NCBI GenBank assembly: GCA_963576565.1
Contig: OY755039.1
Coordinates: 132,824,095 to 132,888,094 of the forward strand
Direction: 5' to 3'
Length of the DNA: 64,000 nucleotides
Origin: Aspidapion aeneum
Taxonomy: Eukaryota > Arthropoda > Insecta > Coleoptera > Brentidae
Positions 1 through 11,106 of the stretch are shown piece by piece. The first letter of the stretch is position 1. Every line of letters begins with the position of its first letter. Made by a program: the position numbers and the translations under genes. The notes below the pieces were generated by a model. That model was not told the origin of the DNA. It ran no database searches and worked only from the letters and a program-made list of their open reading frames with translations.

Positions 1-175
1 TCTATAACTCGAACCTAAAGGGACAACCAAAACAGTTCGAGTTATGGAGAGTTTGAGTTATAGAAACTTGAGTTAAAGAGGTTAAAATACATATAAAAAG
101 TGCAGGGACCACTTAAATAGTTCGAGTTATAGAGAGGTTCGAGTTATAGAGCTTCGAGTAAGAGAGGTTCGACTG
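1..175. mobile_element. Right end of a TA-flanked MITE (pogo/mariner type)
   Basis: The segment repeats the phrase GTTCGAGTTATAGAGAG with variations and ends in GGTTCGACTG followed by TA. That is the layout of the right terminus of a pogo/Tigger-like or other Tc1-mariner MITE, whose left end would start CAGTCGAACC. The left part lies outside the window. No coding potential is seen. The family assignment is inferred from the terminal bases and the TA. Confidence 0.5.
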
Positions 176-726
176 TACTTTAAAATATTGCTTAAAATTA
201 AACTACAGTAACAACTAACAGTAATTAGGAAATGGAGACATACGTTTGGGCCTTGGCCTTTTGTATTAAACTCTAGCTAATATAAAATATGATTACCTAA
301 ATTACAGACAAAAAGTTCAAATAAATTTTGGACAAGTTATAGCATTTGTCAAGAAAATATCAATTTTTTTAAATGACAAATTTGCCAACGTTAAACAATT
401 TTATGTTTCAATATAATTCAAAAATCCTTTGTTTGAAACTCGTAGACAACTCAGTTTACACTTGATAACGATTAGAGATACTTACTAACCGAAACGTCGT
501 GTTTTAAAATAATGGAAGTCCGAAATTTTATTTCTATGATTCAAAAATATTCTATTGCATTTTTCCAAGAAAATATAGATTTGATAGAGTATGGCCAAGT
601 AATCTTTGCAATAGGTATAAATTTGTCTTTTTTTTAAGAATTAATTTTTTTATGAGCTTTTTAATTTACACAAAAAAAACTGAAATAGATTTTTGTACAT
701 GTCTAACCCTTAATAAAAGAAAAACA
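176..726. other. No recognisable feature
   Basis: AT-rich sequence with short A and T runs. I see no gene, tandem repeat or terminal inverted repeat here. Confidence 0.6.
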
Positions 727-2953
727 GAAAATATTAATAACAAAAAAGTTTCACGGGCAAGTCCTCAGAGGTAAAGGTAGCTCGGGGACGCGTTTCGGCC
801 TCATTAGGCTTCATTCAGCCCGAGCATAACCATAAAATGAAAGGAGATGAAATGATGATGTGGGTATCTGAAAAATAAATATGAAATATGGTGTTTACTG
901 AGGAGAGACCAACTGTCAATTTGCAGCTGCGGTCAGGGTTGCCTCGGTTTTGAGGCTAATTTTGACGTCGCGACGGAGACAGATATAATCTGCTCCCAGA
1001 AAACAGCCTGAGCCCTGGATTTTTTAAATTTGAAGAAAGTTCACGAGGTAAAAAGTCTTAACAAAAGAGTTTCACGGGCAAGTCCTCAGAGGTAAAGGTT
1101 GTTCGGGGACGCGTTTCGGCCTCATTAGGCTTCATTCAGCCCGAGCATAACCATAAAATGGAAGGAGATGAAATGATGATGTGGGTATCTGAAAAATAAT
1201 TATGAAATATGGTGTTTACTGAGGAGAGACCAACTGTCAATTCGCAGCTTCGGTCAGGGTTGCCTCGGTTTTGAGGCTAATTTTGACGTCGCGACGGAGA
1301 CAGATATAATCTGGTCCCAGAAAACAGCCTGAGCCCTGGATTTTTTAAATTTGAAGAAAGTTCACGAGGTAAAAAGTCTTAACAAAAGAGTTTCACGGGC
1401 AAGTCCTCAGAGGTAAAGGTTGTTCGGGGACGCGTTTCGGCCTCATTAGGCTTCATTCAGCCCGAGCATAACCATAAAATGGAAGGAGTTGAAATGATGA
1501 TGTGGGTATCTGAAAAATAATTATGAAATATGGTGTTTACTGAGGAGAGACCAACTGTCAATTCGCAGCTTCGGTCAGGGTTGCCTCGGTTTTGAGGCTA
1601 ATTTTGACGTCGCGACGGAGACAGATATAATCTGCTCCCAGAAAACAGCCTGAGCCCTGGATTTTTTAAATTTGAAGAAAGTTCACGAGGTAAAAAGTCT
1701 TAACAAAAAAGTTTCACGGGCAAGTCCTCAGAGGTAAAGGTAGCTCGGGGACGCGTTTCGGCCTCATTAGGCTTTATTCAGCCCGAGCATAACCATAAAA
1801 TGGAAGGAGATAAAATGATGATGTGGGTATCTAAAAAATAAATATGAAATATGGTGTTTACTGAGGAGAGACCAACTGTCAATTTGCAGCTTCGGTCAGG
1901 GTTGCCTCGGTTTTGAGGCTAATTTTGACGTCGCGACGGGGACGGATATAATCTGCTCCCAGAAAACAGCCTGAGCCCTGGATTTTTTAAATTTGAAGGA
2001 AGTTCACGAGGTAAAAAGTCTTAACAAAAAAGTTTCACGGGCAAGTCCTCAGAGGTAAAGGTAGCTCGGGGACGCGTTTTGGCCTCATTAGGCTTCATTC
2101 AGCCCGAGCATAACCATAAAATGGAAGGAGATGAAATGATGATGTGGGTATCTGAAAAATAAATATGAAATATGGTGTTTACTGAGGAGAGACCAACTGT
2201 CAATTTGCAGCTTCGGTCAGGGTTGCCTCGGTTTTGAGGCTAATTTTGACGTCGCGACGGGGACAGATATAATCTGCTCCCAGAAAACAGCCTGAGCCCT
2301 GGATTTTTTAAATTTGAAGGAAGTTCACGAGGTAAAAAGTCTTAACAAAAAAGTTTCACGGGCAAGTCCTCAGAGGTAAGGGTAGCTCGGGGACGCGTTT
2401 CAGCCTCATTAGGCTTCATTCAGCCCGAGCATAACCATAAAATGGAAGGAGATGAAATGATGATGTGGGTATCTGAAAAATAAATATGAAATATGGTGTT
2501 TACTGAGGAGAGACCAACTGTCAATTCGCAGCTTCGGTCAGGGTTGCCTCGGTTTTGAGGCTAATTTTGACGTCGCGACGGAGACAGATATAATCTGCTC
2601 CCAGAAAACAGCCTGAGCCCTGGATTTTTTAAATTTGAAGGAATTTCACGAGGTAAAAAATCTTAACAAAAAAGTTTCACGGGCTAGTCCTCAGAGGTAA
2701 AGGTAGCTCGGGGACGCGTTTCGGCCTCATTAGGCTTTATTCAGCCCGAGCATAACCATAAAATGGAAGAAGATGAAATGATGATGTGGGTATCTGAAAA
2801 ATAAATATGAAATATGGTGTTTACGGAGGAGAGACCCACTGTCAATTTGCAGCTGCGGTCAGGGTTGCCTCGAGTTTGAGGCTAATTTGCCCGTGAAACA
2901 TTTTTGTTAAGACTTTTTACCTCGTCAGCTTCCTTTAAATTTTGAAAATATTA
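727..2953. mobile_element. Mobile 321-bp tandem array with inverted end and 10-bp TSD
   Basis: Seven head-to-tail units start at 739, 1060, 1381, 1702, 2023, 2344 and 2665, a period of exactly 321 bp with few substitutions. The last unit is cut short near 2888. It is followed by an inverted copy of the unit junction (2888-2943), so the right end is the reverse complement of the sequence around each junction. The whole structure is flanked by the direct repeat GAAAATATTA at 727-736 and 2944-2953. A shorter relative with its own 10-bp duplication lies at 14191-14668. A 9-10 bp target duplication fits Mutator-like transposons, but no transposase is present and the assignment is inference. No protein is encoded. 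Confidence 0.8.
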
Positions 2954-3316
2954 CAATTAGCAAACTACAATTTTTTTTAAATTAAAATTTGTTTAAAAAA
3001 AATCAGATTTTTGGTAATAATTTTGAGTATTTTGATTTAATTATAAATAATTTTATTATTTAATGATTAACCTTATTGTAATTCGTATTTTCGATAATTC
3101 GATTTTCAGTTGTCATTTTTAAAGAAGTTATAACAGAAAATGAAAAAACAAAGACGTTTGATGCAAAATATAATAAGAAAAATATCCTTCATTTGATCTT
3201 TTCTACCAACCATTAAAATGTATCGCATCATTTAAACTACACCCTTATATTAGGGAAAAAGCAAACAATCAAAGAAAAATACATTATTTATTTTTATTGT
3301 GTCAAAAAATACTATA
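2954..3316. other. No recognisable feature
   Basis: AT-rich spacer between two mobile elements. No gene or repeat structure is recognised. Confidence 0.6.
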
Positions 3317-4116
3317 CAGTGAAACCTTTTATAAGCGGACACTCACGGTTCCGTCGATTTTGTCCGCTTATTGGAGGTGTCCGCTTATGAGAGGGAACTG
3401 CGAAGTTTTAATATACAGTGAAAGTCGGATATAACGACAGCGAAGGGACCAACATAGAAGGGTCGCTATAACCGGTCGTCGTTATATGAGGACTTACTAT
3501 ATATGCAATACAATTAACGTAAATCCAACCAAACTACGAAGTCTCCGTCGTAATATGCGACTTGTCGTTATAAGCGATGTCGTTATTCGCGACTTTAACT
3601 GTATATTTATTAACAATTTTCCCTGCTTAAATTTTTCGTGCTGATAGATGTTCCTTCTCCGAAACGTTAACAACCTCGATTTTTTCACGTAACCTAAGAA
3701 GTTTTTTACTAGGCACCATTTCAAAGAGATCTATTACTAGCCAATTGAACAATAAAAATAAAACACAGCAGTCCCGTCAAATAAAATATGTTGTAAATAA
3801 AACCGAAGTATTTAGCCTCCGCATTAAAACGGAAAGAGGTAATTCCCCGGCTGTAGAGTGCGTTGTTGCCAACATACTACATAATATTTATGCTCATGTC
3901 ATGCAGCGCTCCGTCCCATTGTCAGAGGTTCGCGTCCGGTTAAGGGAGGTTTCAGAATTTTTTAACCGAAAATAATTGTCCGCGTCCGGTTATGAGAGTG
4001 TCCGGTTATAGGAATTTTACATGTAAAGAAATAGGGAAAAGCTTGGTTCCAGAAAATTTGTCCGCCTAAAGGGAGTGTCCGCTTAATAGAGATGTCCGCA
4101 AGGAGAGGTTTCACTG
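3317..4116. mobile_element. TA-flanked ~800-bp DNA element (pogo/Tigger-like)
   Basis: The element begins CAGTGAAACC and ends GGTTTCACTG, with TA on both sides (3315-3316 and 4117-4118). Near both ends the phrase TGTCCGCTTA is repeated in forms typical of Tigger/pogo-type termini. The interior holds an open stretch of 76 codons at 3745-3975 that I cannot assign to any family, and a second smaller element at 3416-3601. The element looks non-autonomous. Confidence 0.7.
3416..3601. mobile_element. 186-bp MITE nested in the 3317-4116 element
   Basis: It starts CAGTGAAAGTCGGATATAAC and ends with a related inverted form (GACTTTAACTG). TA flanks it on both sides (3414-3415, 3602-3603). The centre contains repeated GTCGTTATA phrases. 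It sits inside another CAGTGAAA-type element, so it is a MITE inserted in a relative. Confidence 0.7.
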
Positions 4117-4620
4117 TATGCCAAAATGTAATACATGGTTTTCTGTAGATATGTACTCAACAAAATTTTTTTCAAAATGACGTGTAACATGATTAAATCG
4201 ATTTTATAAATAAAACTTCAGGGGCATCCGTAAATTAAATTAATTTTGAAAAAACAGAAAATAAACCATTTTTGTTACACGTTTTATCTAATTTTCTCAA
4301 AAACTAAGCTTAACATGAAAAAACTTGTTCTACACTTTTTTGTAGACAGGGAAATTGCCTTTTTAAAAATGTGAAAGTCGGTGGGGTTTGACTTATAGGA
4401 AACTCTCCAGCGACGTCCGTCAATGGGGTGATTTCAACAAATCATTAAAAAAAAACATGTTTTTCATACGTTTTATTTAATTTTCTTAAAAACCAAGCTC
4501 TTTATCAAAAAATGTGTTCTATACTTCGTCATTGCCAATAAAATTTCCTTTCAAACGGTGTATAACAAAGTAGAAGTTATTTTATATTTACCGTGGTGTT
4601 CTTAATTTAAAGAAATTATT
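4117..4620. repeat. Copy of a degenerate dispersed repeat (antisense)
   Basis: At 4180-4610 the complement shows a pattern seen repeatedly in this window: a phrase like AAGGAAATTTTATTGTCTAC, then AATAAAG, then AGCTTAGTTTTTGAGAAAAT. Other copies are near 14669-14940, 24120-25560, 42640-42960 and 61200-62110. No ORF is conserved. It reads as an old non-autonomous family whose ends I could not define. Confidence 0.55.
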
Positions 4621-4631
4621 TAAAATCAATC

Positions 4632-4865
4632 CAAGTACAAAAGGTCGAGAATACAAAAGGTCCAAAGTACAAAAGGTCGAAAGTACAGAAGATCAAAAAA
4701 CAAAAGGTCGAAAGTTCAAAAGGTCGAAAGTACAAAAGGTCGAAAGTACAAAATATCGAAAGTACGGCCGCGGGTCCACATCGACTGGGCAGGTCAATTC
4801 GACTTGATACGGTAAATTTGTATTTTTAATATTTTGTTTTGTCGATTTTTTTTCGACCTTTTGTA
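4632..4865. repeat. 16-bp minisatellite plus one inverted unit
   Basis: Between 4632 and 4765 the 16-mer AAAAGGTCGAAAGTAC recurs about eight times with substitutions. After a GC-rich spacer, one inverted unit (TTCGACCTTTTGTACT) lies near 4850-4865. The region is non-coding. Confidence 0.85.
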
Positions 4866-5230
4866 CTAATCGGAAGCTAAGTTAGCCGCCTCCAGATGAT
4901 TACCGCAGTGTGGCGCGGCGAAGCAAGTAGATCAGTGATTTATAATACCATGGGGCCTGTTCATAAATTGCATAAGTATAAGGCAAAAAAATATCAAACT
5001 CTTCCACAAACAGGTTGACAGGTTGGTTGTTGATCCCAATGAGTACCTAATTATGATTATGCCCCCCCCCCCCAAACTGTCGCATAAGATTCACCACTTT
5101 ATTTTGAGTTCCATATGCTTAAAAAAATAACCAAAAACACCTGTGTCAAAGTTACTACTGTTACTTTCTGCACAAAAATATTGCTTAGGGGGGCCCCTTA
5201 TAACCACCGGTGTTTTTTTGCTTTAAAGAA
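4866..5230. other. No gene; flank of the Copia insertion
   Basis: AT-rich sequence with two short G/C homopolymer patches (near 5065 and 5190). Nothing is recognised. Confidence 0.55.
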
Positions 5231-5235
5231 CTTAT

Positions 5236-5453
5236 TGTTAAATATTATTATTCCAAAGTATTGATTTAAAATATTATGTTAGGAACACTGTTATAATTTT
5301 TATTAGGACACTTGTTATATTTAAATAGTAGATATGACAAAGTCAGTTTTTGATAGTGAACGTTTTTTGTCTCTAATAGTTATAAAAAGTCATTTAAATA
5401 AAAATTCGTAAACGAATTAGTGTGTTAGCTTGCTTTTGACCCAACATTTATCA
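5236..5453 (+). repeat. Copia left LTR (218 bp)
   Basis: Starts TGTTAAATATT and ends ACATTTATCA, giving the usual TG...CA ends. It matches the right LTR base for base except for 7 bp present only in the right copy. Confidence 0.95.
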
Positions 5454-5470
5454 GGTTATGGGCCCAGAGC
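5454..5470 (+). promoter_or_regulatory. Primer-binding site, half initiator-tRNA type
   Basis: Directly after the left LTR stands GGTTATGGGCCCAG. Its complement reads CTGGGCCCATAACC, which is the anticodon stem-loop of eukaryotic initiator Met-tRNA with its CAU anticodon. Drosophila copia is known to prime from an internal cut of this tRNA rather than its 3' end. The match here points to the same mechanism. Confidence 0.85.
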
Positions 5471-6576
5471 ACCTATAGGCAGTTAGTAGGGCGTAACAGA
5501 GTGCTGTAATCAGTGCAAAAAGTGGCCAAAAAGCAGGCATAAAATCTTATAAAAATTAAAAAAAAAAACAGAAAAACTGTAATCATGTCCGTCTTGAACA
5601 GTGTTTCTGTCCCCATCCTAGAAGCAACTAATTACAATAACTGGGAGTTCAGGATGAAATTAATACTGAAAAGAGAGGGGTGCAGTAAAGCTCTAGAAGA
5701 ATCACCATCAGATAGTGCAACTACTGAAGAAAATAATAAATTCTTTAAAGCAGATGTCAGGGCGCAATCATTTATTGTTCAGGGAATTTCAGACAAATAT
5801 TTAGATTTGATTAAAGATTGTCTAAGTGCAAAACAGCAGTTAGAAAATTTGAGAAAAGTTTTTGTAAGAGCTAGTGCATTCACAAAACTGTCGTTGTGGA
5901 GAAAACGGTTCTACTACGTTATACCTCGCTCGTCAAAACGCCCTATATAACGATTTTTTTGTATGGAAATGATTCTTTGGACTATTTTTAGTCGATTTAG
6001 ATACGGGAAATTTAAAAAAAAGTATGGTTTTTTTGAAAAATAATTTTTTAAAAAAACGTTACATAGTGATTTTCTTTGACTTGTTTTGGTTGAAAAAAAT
6101 CAATTTCTATCACTGCATCGTCAAATTTTCGACATAAATTTGTAAATTAGCTTAGGATTAATAATTTAACAATTTTAAATTAATTACATACCTAGTTTTT
6201 CGTGTTTTTTCGCGGTTTTTTTACAAAATTTTGAAAATTTGTACAGTTGACCTTCCTACAGATGTTTTGACACATTGAGAGAAATTTTTTGCTGGGCCGA
6301 CTGTTTCCAGGTCATTCGGCCATATCAAACTTCCCAATTCGATTTGCTTACGCTGACTTACCCTCAGATGCACCGTAAGCACTTAAGCGCGATCATGGGT
6401 TTAATCGCGATTAAGTCCTTGTTGCTCACATACAAAACAACAAAGATTGAGAATGGATTAGCAAAGCCTTGTTACGGGGCATCTGAGGGTTAAAGGCCCA
6501 AATTATAGGAAATTATTTATTTAGAACTACTCACCAAGAATCGGCGCAGCCGATTCTTGCTTATTGGTTGTGCAGT

Positions 6577-6745
6577 ACGGTTCGGTTCGGTTCCGTTCAG
6601 TTCGGTTCGGTTCGGTTCAGTTTGGTTTGGTTCGGTTCGGTTCGGTTCGGTTCGGTTCGGTTCGGTTCGGTTCGGTTCGGTTCGGTTCGGTTCGGTTCGG
6701 TTCGGTTCGGTTCGGTTCGGTTCGGTTCGGTTCGGTTCGGTTGGG
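6577..6745 (+). repeat. (GGTTC)n microsatellite
   Basis: A nearly perfect TTCGG/GGTTC pentamer runs for about 165 bp. Because 5 is not a multiple of 3, all three frames stay open as FGSVR-like peptides, which are not genes. Shorter runs of the same pentamer occur at 24003-24036, near 30835-30850 and near 38836. Confidence 0.95.
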
Positions 6746-6781
6746 TTCGGTTTGCCTCAGTTAAGTTCGGTTTGACTTGTT

Positions 6782-6878
6782 CTTAGGTAAGGTTTGTTGT
6801 GTCTTAAAGTAATTCAGCAGGAGTCGGCGCAGCCGACTCCTGCTGAATTACTTTAAGACGCAACAAACCTTACCTAAG
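6782..6878. repeat. Near-perfect 47-bp-arm hairpin
   Basis: Arms 6782-6828 and 6832-6878 are inverted copies with a single mismatch, separated by the 3-base loop GCA. The central core TCGGCGCAGCCGA is also the core of the smaller hairpin at 6535-6559. Confidence 0.95.
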
Positions 6879-8040
6879 CCCGACCCGAACCAAACCAAAC
6901 CGAACTGCTGAATTACCGTTTTTGTGGTTTACTTTATGTAAGGTCAGGTTAGGCTGATTAGAATGTTCGGTTGTGCTGATTTTTACATCATTTTTATGAT
7001 AAATAACAAACTATATAGCTTTCTGCATCATTTTTTCCATTATAAATACTCAATAGACGATTTTGGACGAAAATGCGCGACCAATTAAATGGTTGGAGCC
7101 AGATGTCAGTTAGAACGTTAGATTTAAAAAATATGGTGTACCCATATTTCTATGCGTAAATACATTTCTAAAAACACAATTACCTTTTTTCGTCCCTTGC
7201 CAGACAGTTGGTCACCTTATTTTGGCTAATTGACCATTTAGATCAAGTTCAGTGGATTGTGAGCCGCCCGTTTTTATCTCGACATCACAAACGTCAAATA
7301 ACCTCTTTCTATAGCATTTTGTGTAATTTTTTACTAATTTTTTAATTTTGAAATTTCTAAAAAAAATGTGAAAAATCCGCATTTTTTTTTCTTGAAAACG
7401 GTATAAAAAGACCTAAACTTATTATTAAAAAAAAAAACACGCATTTTCCAGCATCGAGGTATATCGTAGTAGACCCGAGAAAACTTCTAAGTTTAAATCA
7501 TGCAGAAGATGAAAAGTTAGAAGATCATTTTTTGAAATTCGAAACTATTATAAGAGAGCTTAAAGACCAAGGATCAAATATAGTTGATGGAGATAAGGTA
7601 TGCCTTTTACTACTATCGTTGCCATCAAAGTATGACACTGTAGTCACAGCAATAGAAACCATCACAGATGTTAAGATAGATTTTGTGAAAGCAAGACTTT
7701 TGGATGAAGAGTTAAAGATTAAAGCTAAAGAAGAGAATGGAGATGAAGTAATGTTTAAAGCAAGCACAAAAGGATGTTTTACATGTGGCAGTACACTGCA
7801 CATTCAGTTCTACTGTCCTAAAAGAAATGGAGAACAAAGTAGTGGTAGAAATCACACGAGAGGTAAGCCTAGAGGAAACTATAGAGGTCATCGCGGAAAT
7901 GCAAGAGGAAATTATCGCAGAAAACAAGACGCCATATCAAAAACTGATAACACAAGGCAAGATGCACAAGTGGCAGAAGAAAACATAATACTGTATGCAG
8001 CAAATGTGTCTAAAGAGGATCAAAATATATTAAGTTTGTC

Positions 8041-11016
8041 ATGGATTCTGGAGCAAGTAATCACTTTGTGGAAGAAAAATTAGAAAAATATATGTATGAT
8101 ATTAAAAAAATAGATAATTCTGTAGAGATACATATTGCAAATGGTCAAATATTAAGATCAAACAAGATAGGTAAACTAAAAACAAAATGTCAAAATCAAA
8201 TTTTGATAATAGAAGCAATTATTGTACCTGGAATAAAACATAACCTCATATCTGCTTCAAAAATGACATCAAGAGGGCACAGTATAATTGTAGAAAAAGA
8301 TAAAGCATGTATTTCTGGCAAGAATTTTCAATTAATTTGTGAAAAGAAGAATGGATTGTATGTATTACAAGTTGATGAAATTGTGAAACAAAATGCCGAA
8401 TGCAACGTTATGACAGAAGAGCAAAAATGGCACAGAAGACTGGGTCATGCAGGAAAAGATGCTATGGTACAACTTGGACTAAAACCGATGAAAGAAATAT
8501 GTCCACCATGCATGGAAGGTAAAGCTACTAGATTACCTTTTAAACGAAATGAACAGTATACTAAGCAACTAGGAGAGCTTGTACATAGTGACGTATGTGG
8601 CCCTATATACCCAAGTACAATAGACGGTGGTAAATTTTTTCAAGTAATCTTGGAAGATTATTCACATTTTTTGGTGACGAAAGTTTTAAAAAGCAAAAAT
8701 GAAGCTGAAAATAATCTTAAACAGTACATTCAAGAATTTGAAAGGCAGCAAAATGTGAAAATAAAAAGATTAAGATTGGATAATGGTGGAGAAGTAACAT
8801 CAAACAATTTCAAGAATTTTTGTAAGCAAAAAGGTCTAAAATTAGAATATACAGTACCATACAGCCCACAGTCAAATGGAAAATCTGAAAGAATGAATAG
8901 GACTCTTTTGATCATGATAAGAACAAAGATAATTGAATCAGGTGTACCAAAAACTTTGTGGGGAGAAGCATTAAGATGTTCTACCTATGAACTAAATAGA
9001 ACACCAACCTCAGTACTACCCAGAGGTCAAACTCCATCACAAATATACAATGGCAGAACAGACATCAGTAAACTGAGAGTTTTTGGATGTAGATCTTGGT
9101 ACACAGCTATGCCGAAAAGAAGAAAACTAGAACCAAAGGCCAGAAAAGCAATTATGGTTGGTTACTGCGGTGGTGGATACCGATTGTGGATACCAGAGGA
9201 AAATAAAGTCATAAAATCCAGAGATGTACGTTTTGATGAAAACACAATGGAATTAAAACTGAATACAGAAAATGACAACACCAAAAACACAGAAAATGAC
9301 ATAAAAGTAACAAGTCAAATTGAAAGTATTCAAGAAAATAAAGCAAACAATCCAAATGAAAAAGAAAACCCAAATAAGGCAGAAAATGATGAATCTCAAA
9401 ATAATGAAGAAGAATGAGATGAACAAAGTGAATATGAGGATGCAGATATGTCAGAACCACAAACATCCAGAGCTGGTAGAAATATAGTTAAACCAAAATA
9501 CTTGGATGAATATGATTGCTGTATAGCTTATTGCCTATTAACAACAAATGAAGGTGAACCTAAAACTTTTAAAGAAGCTATAAAATACAGTGAATGGCAA
9601 GAAGCTATTAACAATGAGTTAGAATCTCATAAGAATTTGGAAACATGGACACCAGCCGAGCTACCTGATGATAAAATAGCTATTGACACTCGTTGGCTAT
9701 TTAAGATCAAAGATAATGGTAAACAAAAGGCGCGATTGGTAGCCAAAGGGTTTCAAGTACCCAACGAAGGTGAATAATTTAGTTATGCACCTGTGTGTCG
9801 ACTTCCAACAATTAGAATTTTGATATCAGTTTCTGTTCAGAAGAACTGGACACTACGTCAAATTGATGTTCCAACAGCATTTCTAAATGGTTCATTGGAC
9901 AATGAGGTATATATCAAGAAGCCAGAAGGACTGCAAGATAGCTCAAAGTATTACAAGTTAAATAGAGCTTTATATGGCCTAAGAAATGCACCAAAATGCT
10001 GGAACAACAAATTCAATCAAGTGATGCTGAAACTAAACTTTAAAAGGTCAGAGTATGACTATTGTTTGTACACAAATGAAGATGTTTACTTAGTACTTTT
10101 TGTAGACGATGCTTTGATTACCGGACCAGATTGGAAAGTTGATAAGTTGGTGCAAAATTTATATGAAGAATTCAAAGTCAAAGACATAAGCAAAGTCACA
10201 TCATTTTTGGGAATGGAAATCTTAAAAACTCAATATGGAATCAAAGTGACTCAAACAAAAATGATTTTAAGATTGTTAAAAGAGTTTAATATGACAGAAT
10301 GTCGACCAATAGCTACACCAATGGAACAGAATTTCCAAGCTAACGATAAGCCAATTTTGGAAAACATTCCATATAGAAGATTAGTCTGCAGCTTGATGTA
10401 CTTATCTATAGTAAGCAGACCAGATATCGCTTATAGCGTGTCATATTTAAGTAGATATCTTGACAAGCCAACAACTCAGTTATGGAAAGCTGCAAAAAGA
10501 ATTTTACGTTATCTGAGCGCAACAAAAGATTATGGAATGGAATTTAAGAAAGGAGACAGCGGTTTAGAGGGAATGTGTGATGCTGATTGGGGTGGCGACA
10601 GACAAACCAGAAAAAGTATAAATGTATTTGTTAGTTTTCATAATGGAAATGTTATAGCATGGCACTCCAAGAAGCAAAACTGTGTAGCCCTGTCCTCAAT
10701 GGAGGCAGAGTATATTTCAGCCGGAGCAGCAGCACAAGAACTTGTAAATTTAAAAGGTATTGTGTCAGAATTCGGTGAGTCAAAAACAGTTATTTTAAAA
10801 TTGGACAATCTTAGTGCAATTTCATTAGTTAAAAATTTTGTGAATTCTAAAAGAAGCAAACACATTGAAATCAAATATCATTTTATAAAGGAATTGTGCA
10901 ACAATAAGATTATTTCTTTGCAATATGTTTGTACCAATGAAAATTGTGCTGATATTTTTACAAAACCGCTTGGTAAAGAGAAATTTCAATACTTTAGAAG
11001 AAGTTTGATTAATTAG
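8041..11016 (+). pseudogene. pol: Copia pol (protease-integrase-RT-RNase H), two stops
   Basis: One frame runs from the protease motif MDSGASNHF (8041) to a stop at 11016. It is broken by TGA at 9415-9417 and TAA at 9775-9777. Counting from the Met at 8041: the aspartic protease DSGA is at residues 2-5, the integrase zinc site is H131, H136, C154, C157, and the catalytic triad is D184, D247, E283 (DD35E). The reverse transcriptase follows after the second stop, with the DVPTAFLNG motif and FVDD active site (about nt 10099-10110). RNase H follows with DADWGG (near 10580) and SSMEAEY (near 10695). All catalytic residues I looked for are present; only the stops and the gag-pol frame change inactivate it. 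It may be mobilised in trans by an intact relative, which is inference. Confidence 0.95.
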
Positions 11017-11106
11017 CAATTTAAATGTTATTTTGGATTTTTAATATTGAAGGTCAGTTTATTTTTTTTTGTGTGTGTTTTATAATACATTTAAATTGAA
11101 GGGCCG

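Larger units (their letters stand above)
5907..7476. mobile_element. Nested 1.57-kb DNA transposon in Copia gag
   Basis: The element starts GGTTCTACTACG and ends CGTAGTAGACCC. The outer 22 bp match as inverted repeats with about two mismatches. It is flanked by the exact 8-bp duplication GAGAAAAC (5899-5906 and 7477-7484). An 8-bp duplication fits hAT, P or Merlin-type elements. No transposase is recognisable, so the copy is non-autonomous. The interior holds two hairpins with the same core (6535-6559 and 6782-6878) on either side of a TTCGG pentamer array. A further pair of 12-bp inverted segments lies at about 6360 and 6480. Insertion is later than the Copia insertion. Confidence 0.85.
5585..8083 (+). 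pseudogene. gag: Copia gag, split by a DNA transposon
   Basis: Gag begins at ATG 5585 and reads to 5906. It is then interrupted by the element at 5907-7476 and resumes in the same frame after the duplicated target (7477-7484). The N-terminal part carries the NYNNWEFRMKLIL pattern typical of copia Gag. The C-terminal part (7532 onward) has a CCHC zinc knuckle, CFTCGSTLHIQFYC (CX2CX4HX4C), followed by an Arg/Gly-rich tail (GKPRGNYRGHRGNARGN) suited to RNA binding. The frame runs on to a stop at 8083, but the protease lies in a different frame from about 8014-8041. A single-base loss near 8031-8041 is the simplest explanation, since copia elements usually have one gag-pol frame. Confidence 0.92.

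Noticed and set aside
727..2953. CRISPR-like appearance of regular direct repeats
   Set aside because: Repeats are 321 bp and contiguous without spacers, in a eukaryotic genome.
3745..3975. 76-codon open frame as a gene
   Set aside because: Inside a TA-flanked element between repeated TCCGCGTCCGGTTA words; no recognisable family.
6557..6786. Three overlapping open frames encoding FGSVRFGSVR repeats
   Set aside because: They are the three readings of one (GGTTC)n microsatellite; no start context or family.
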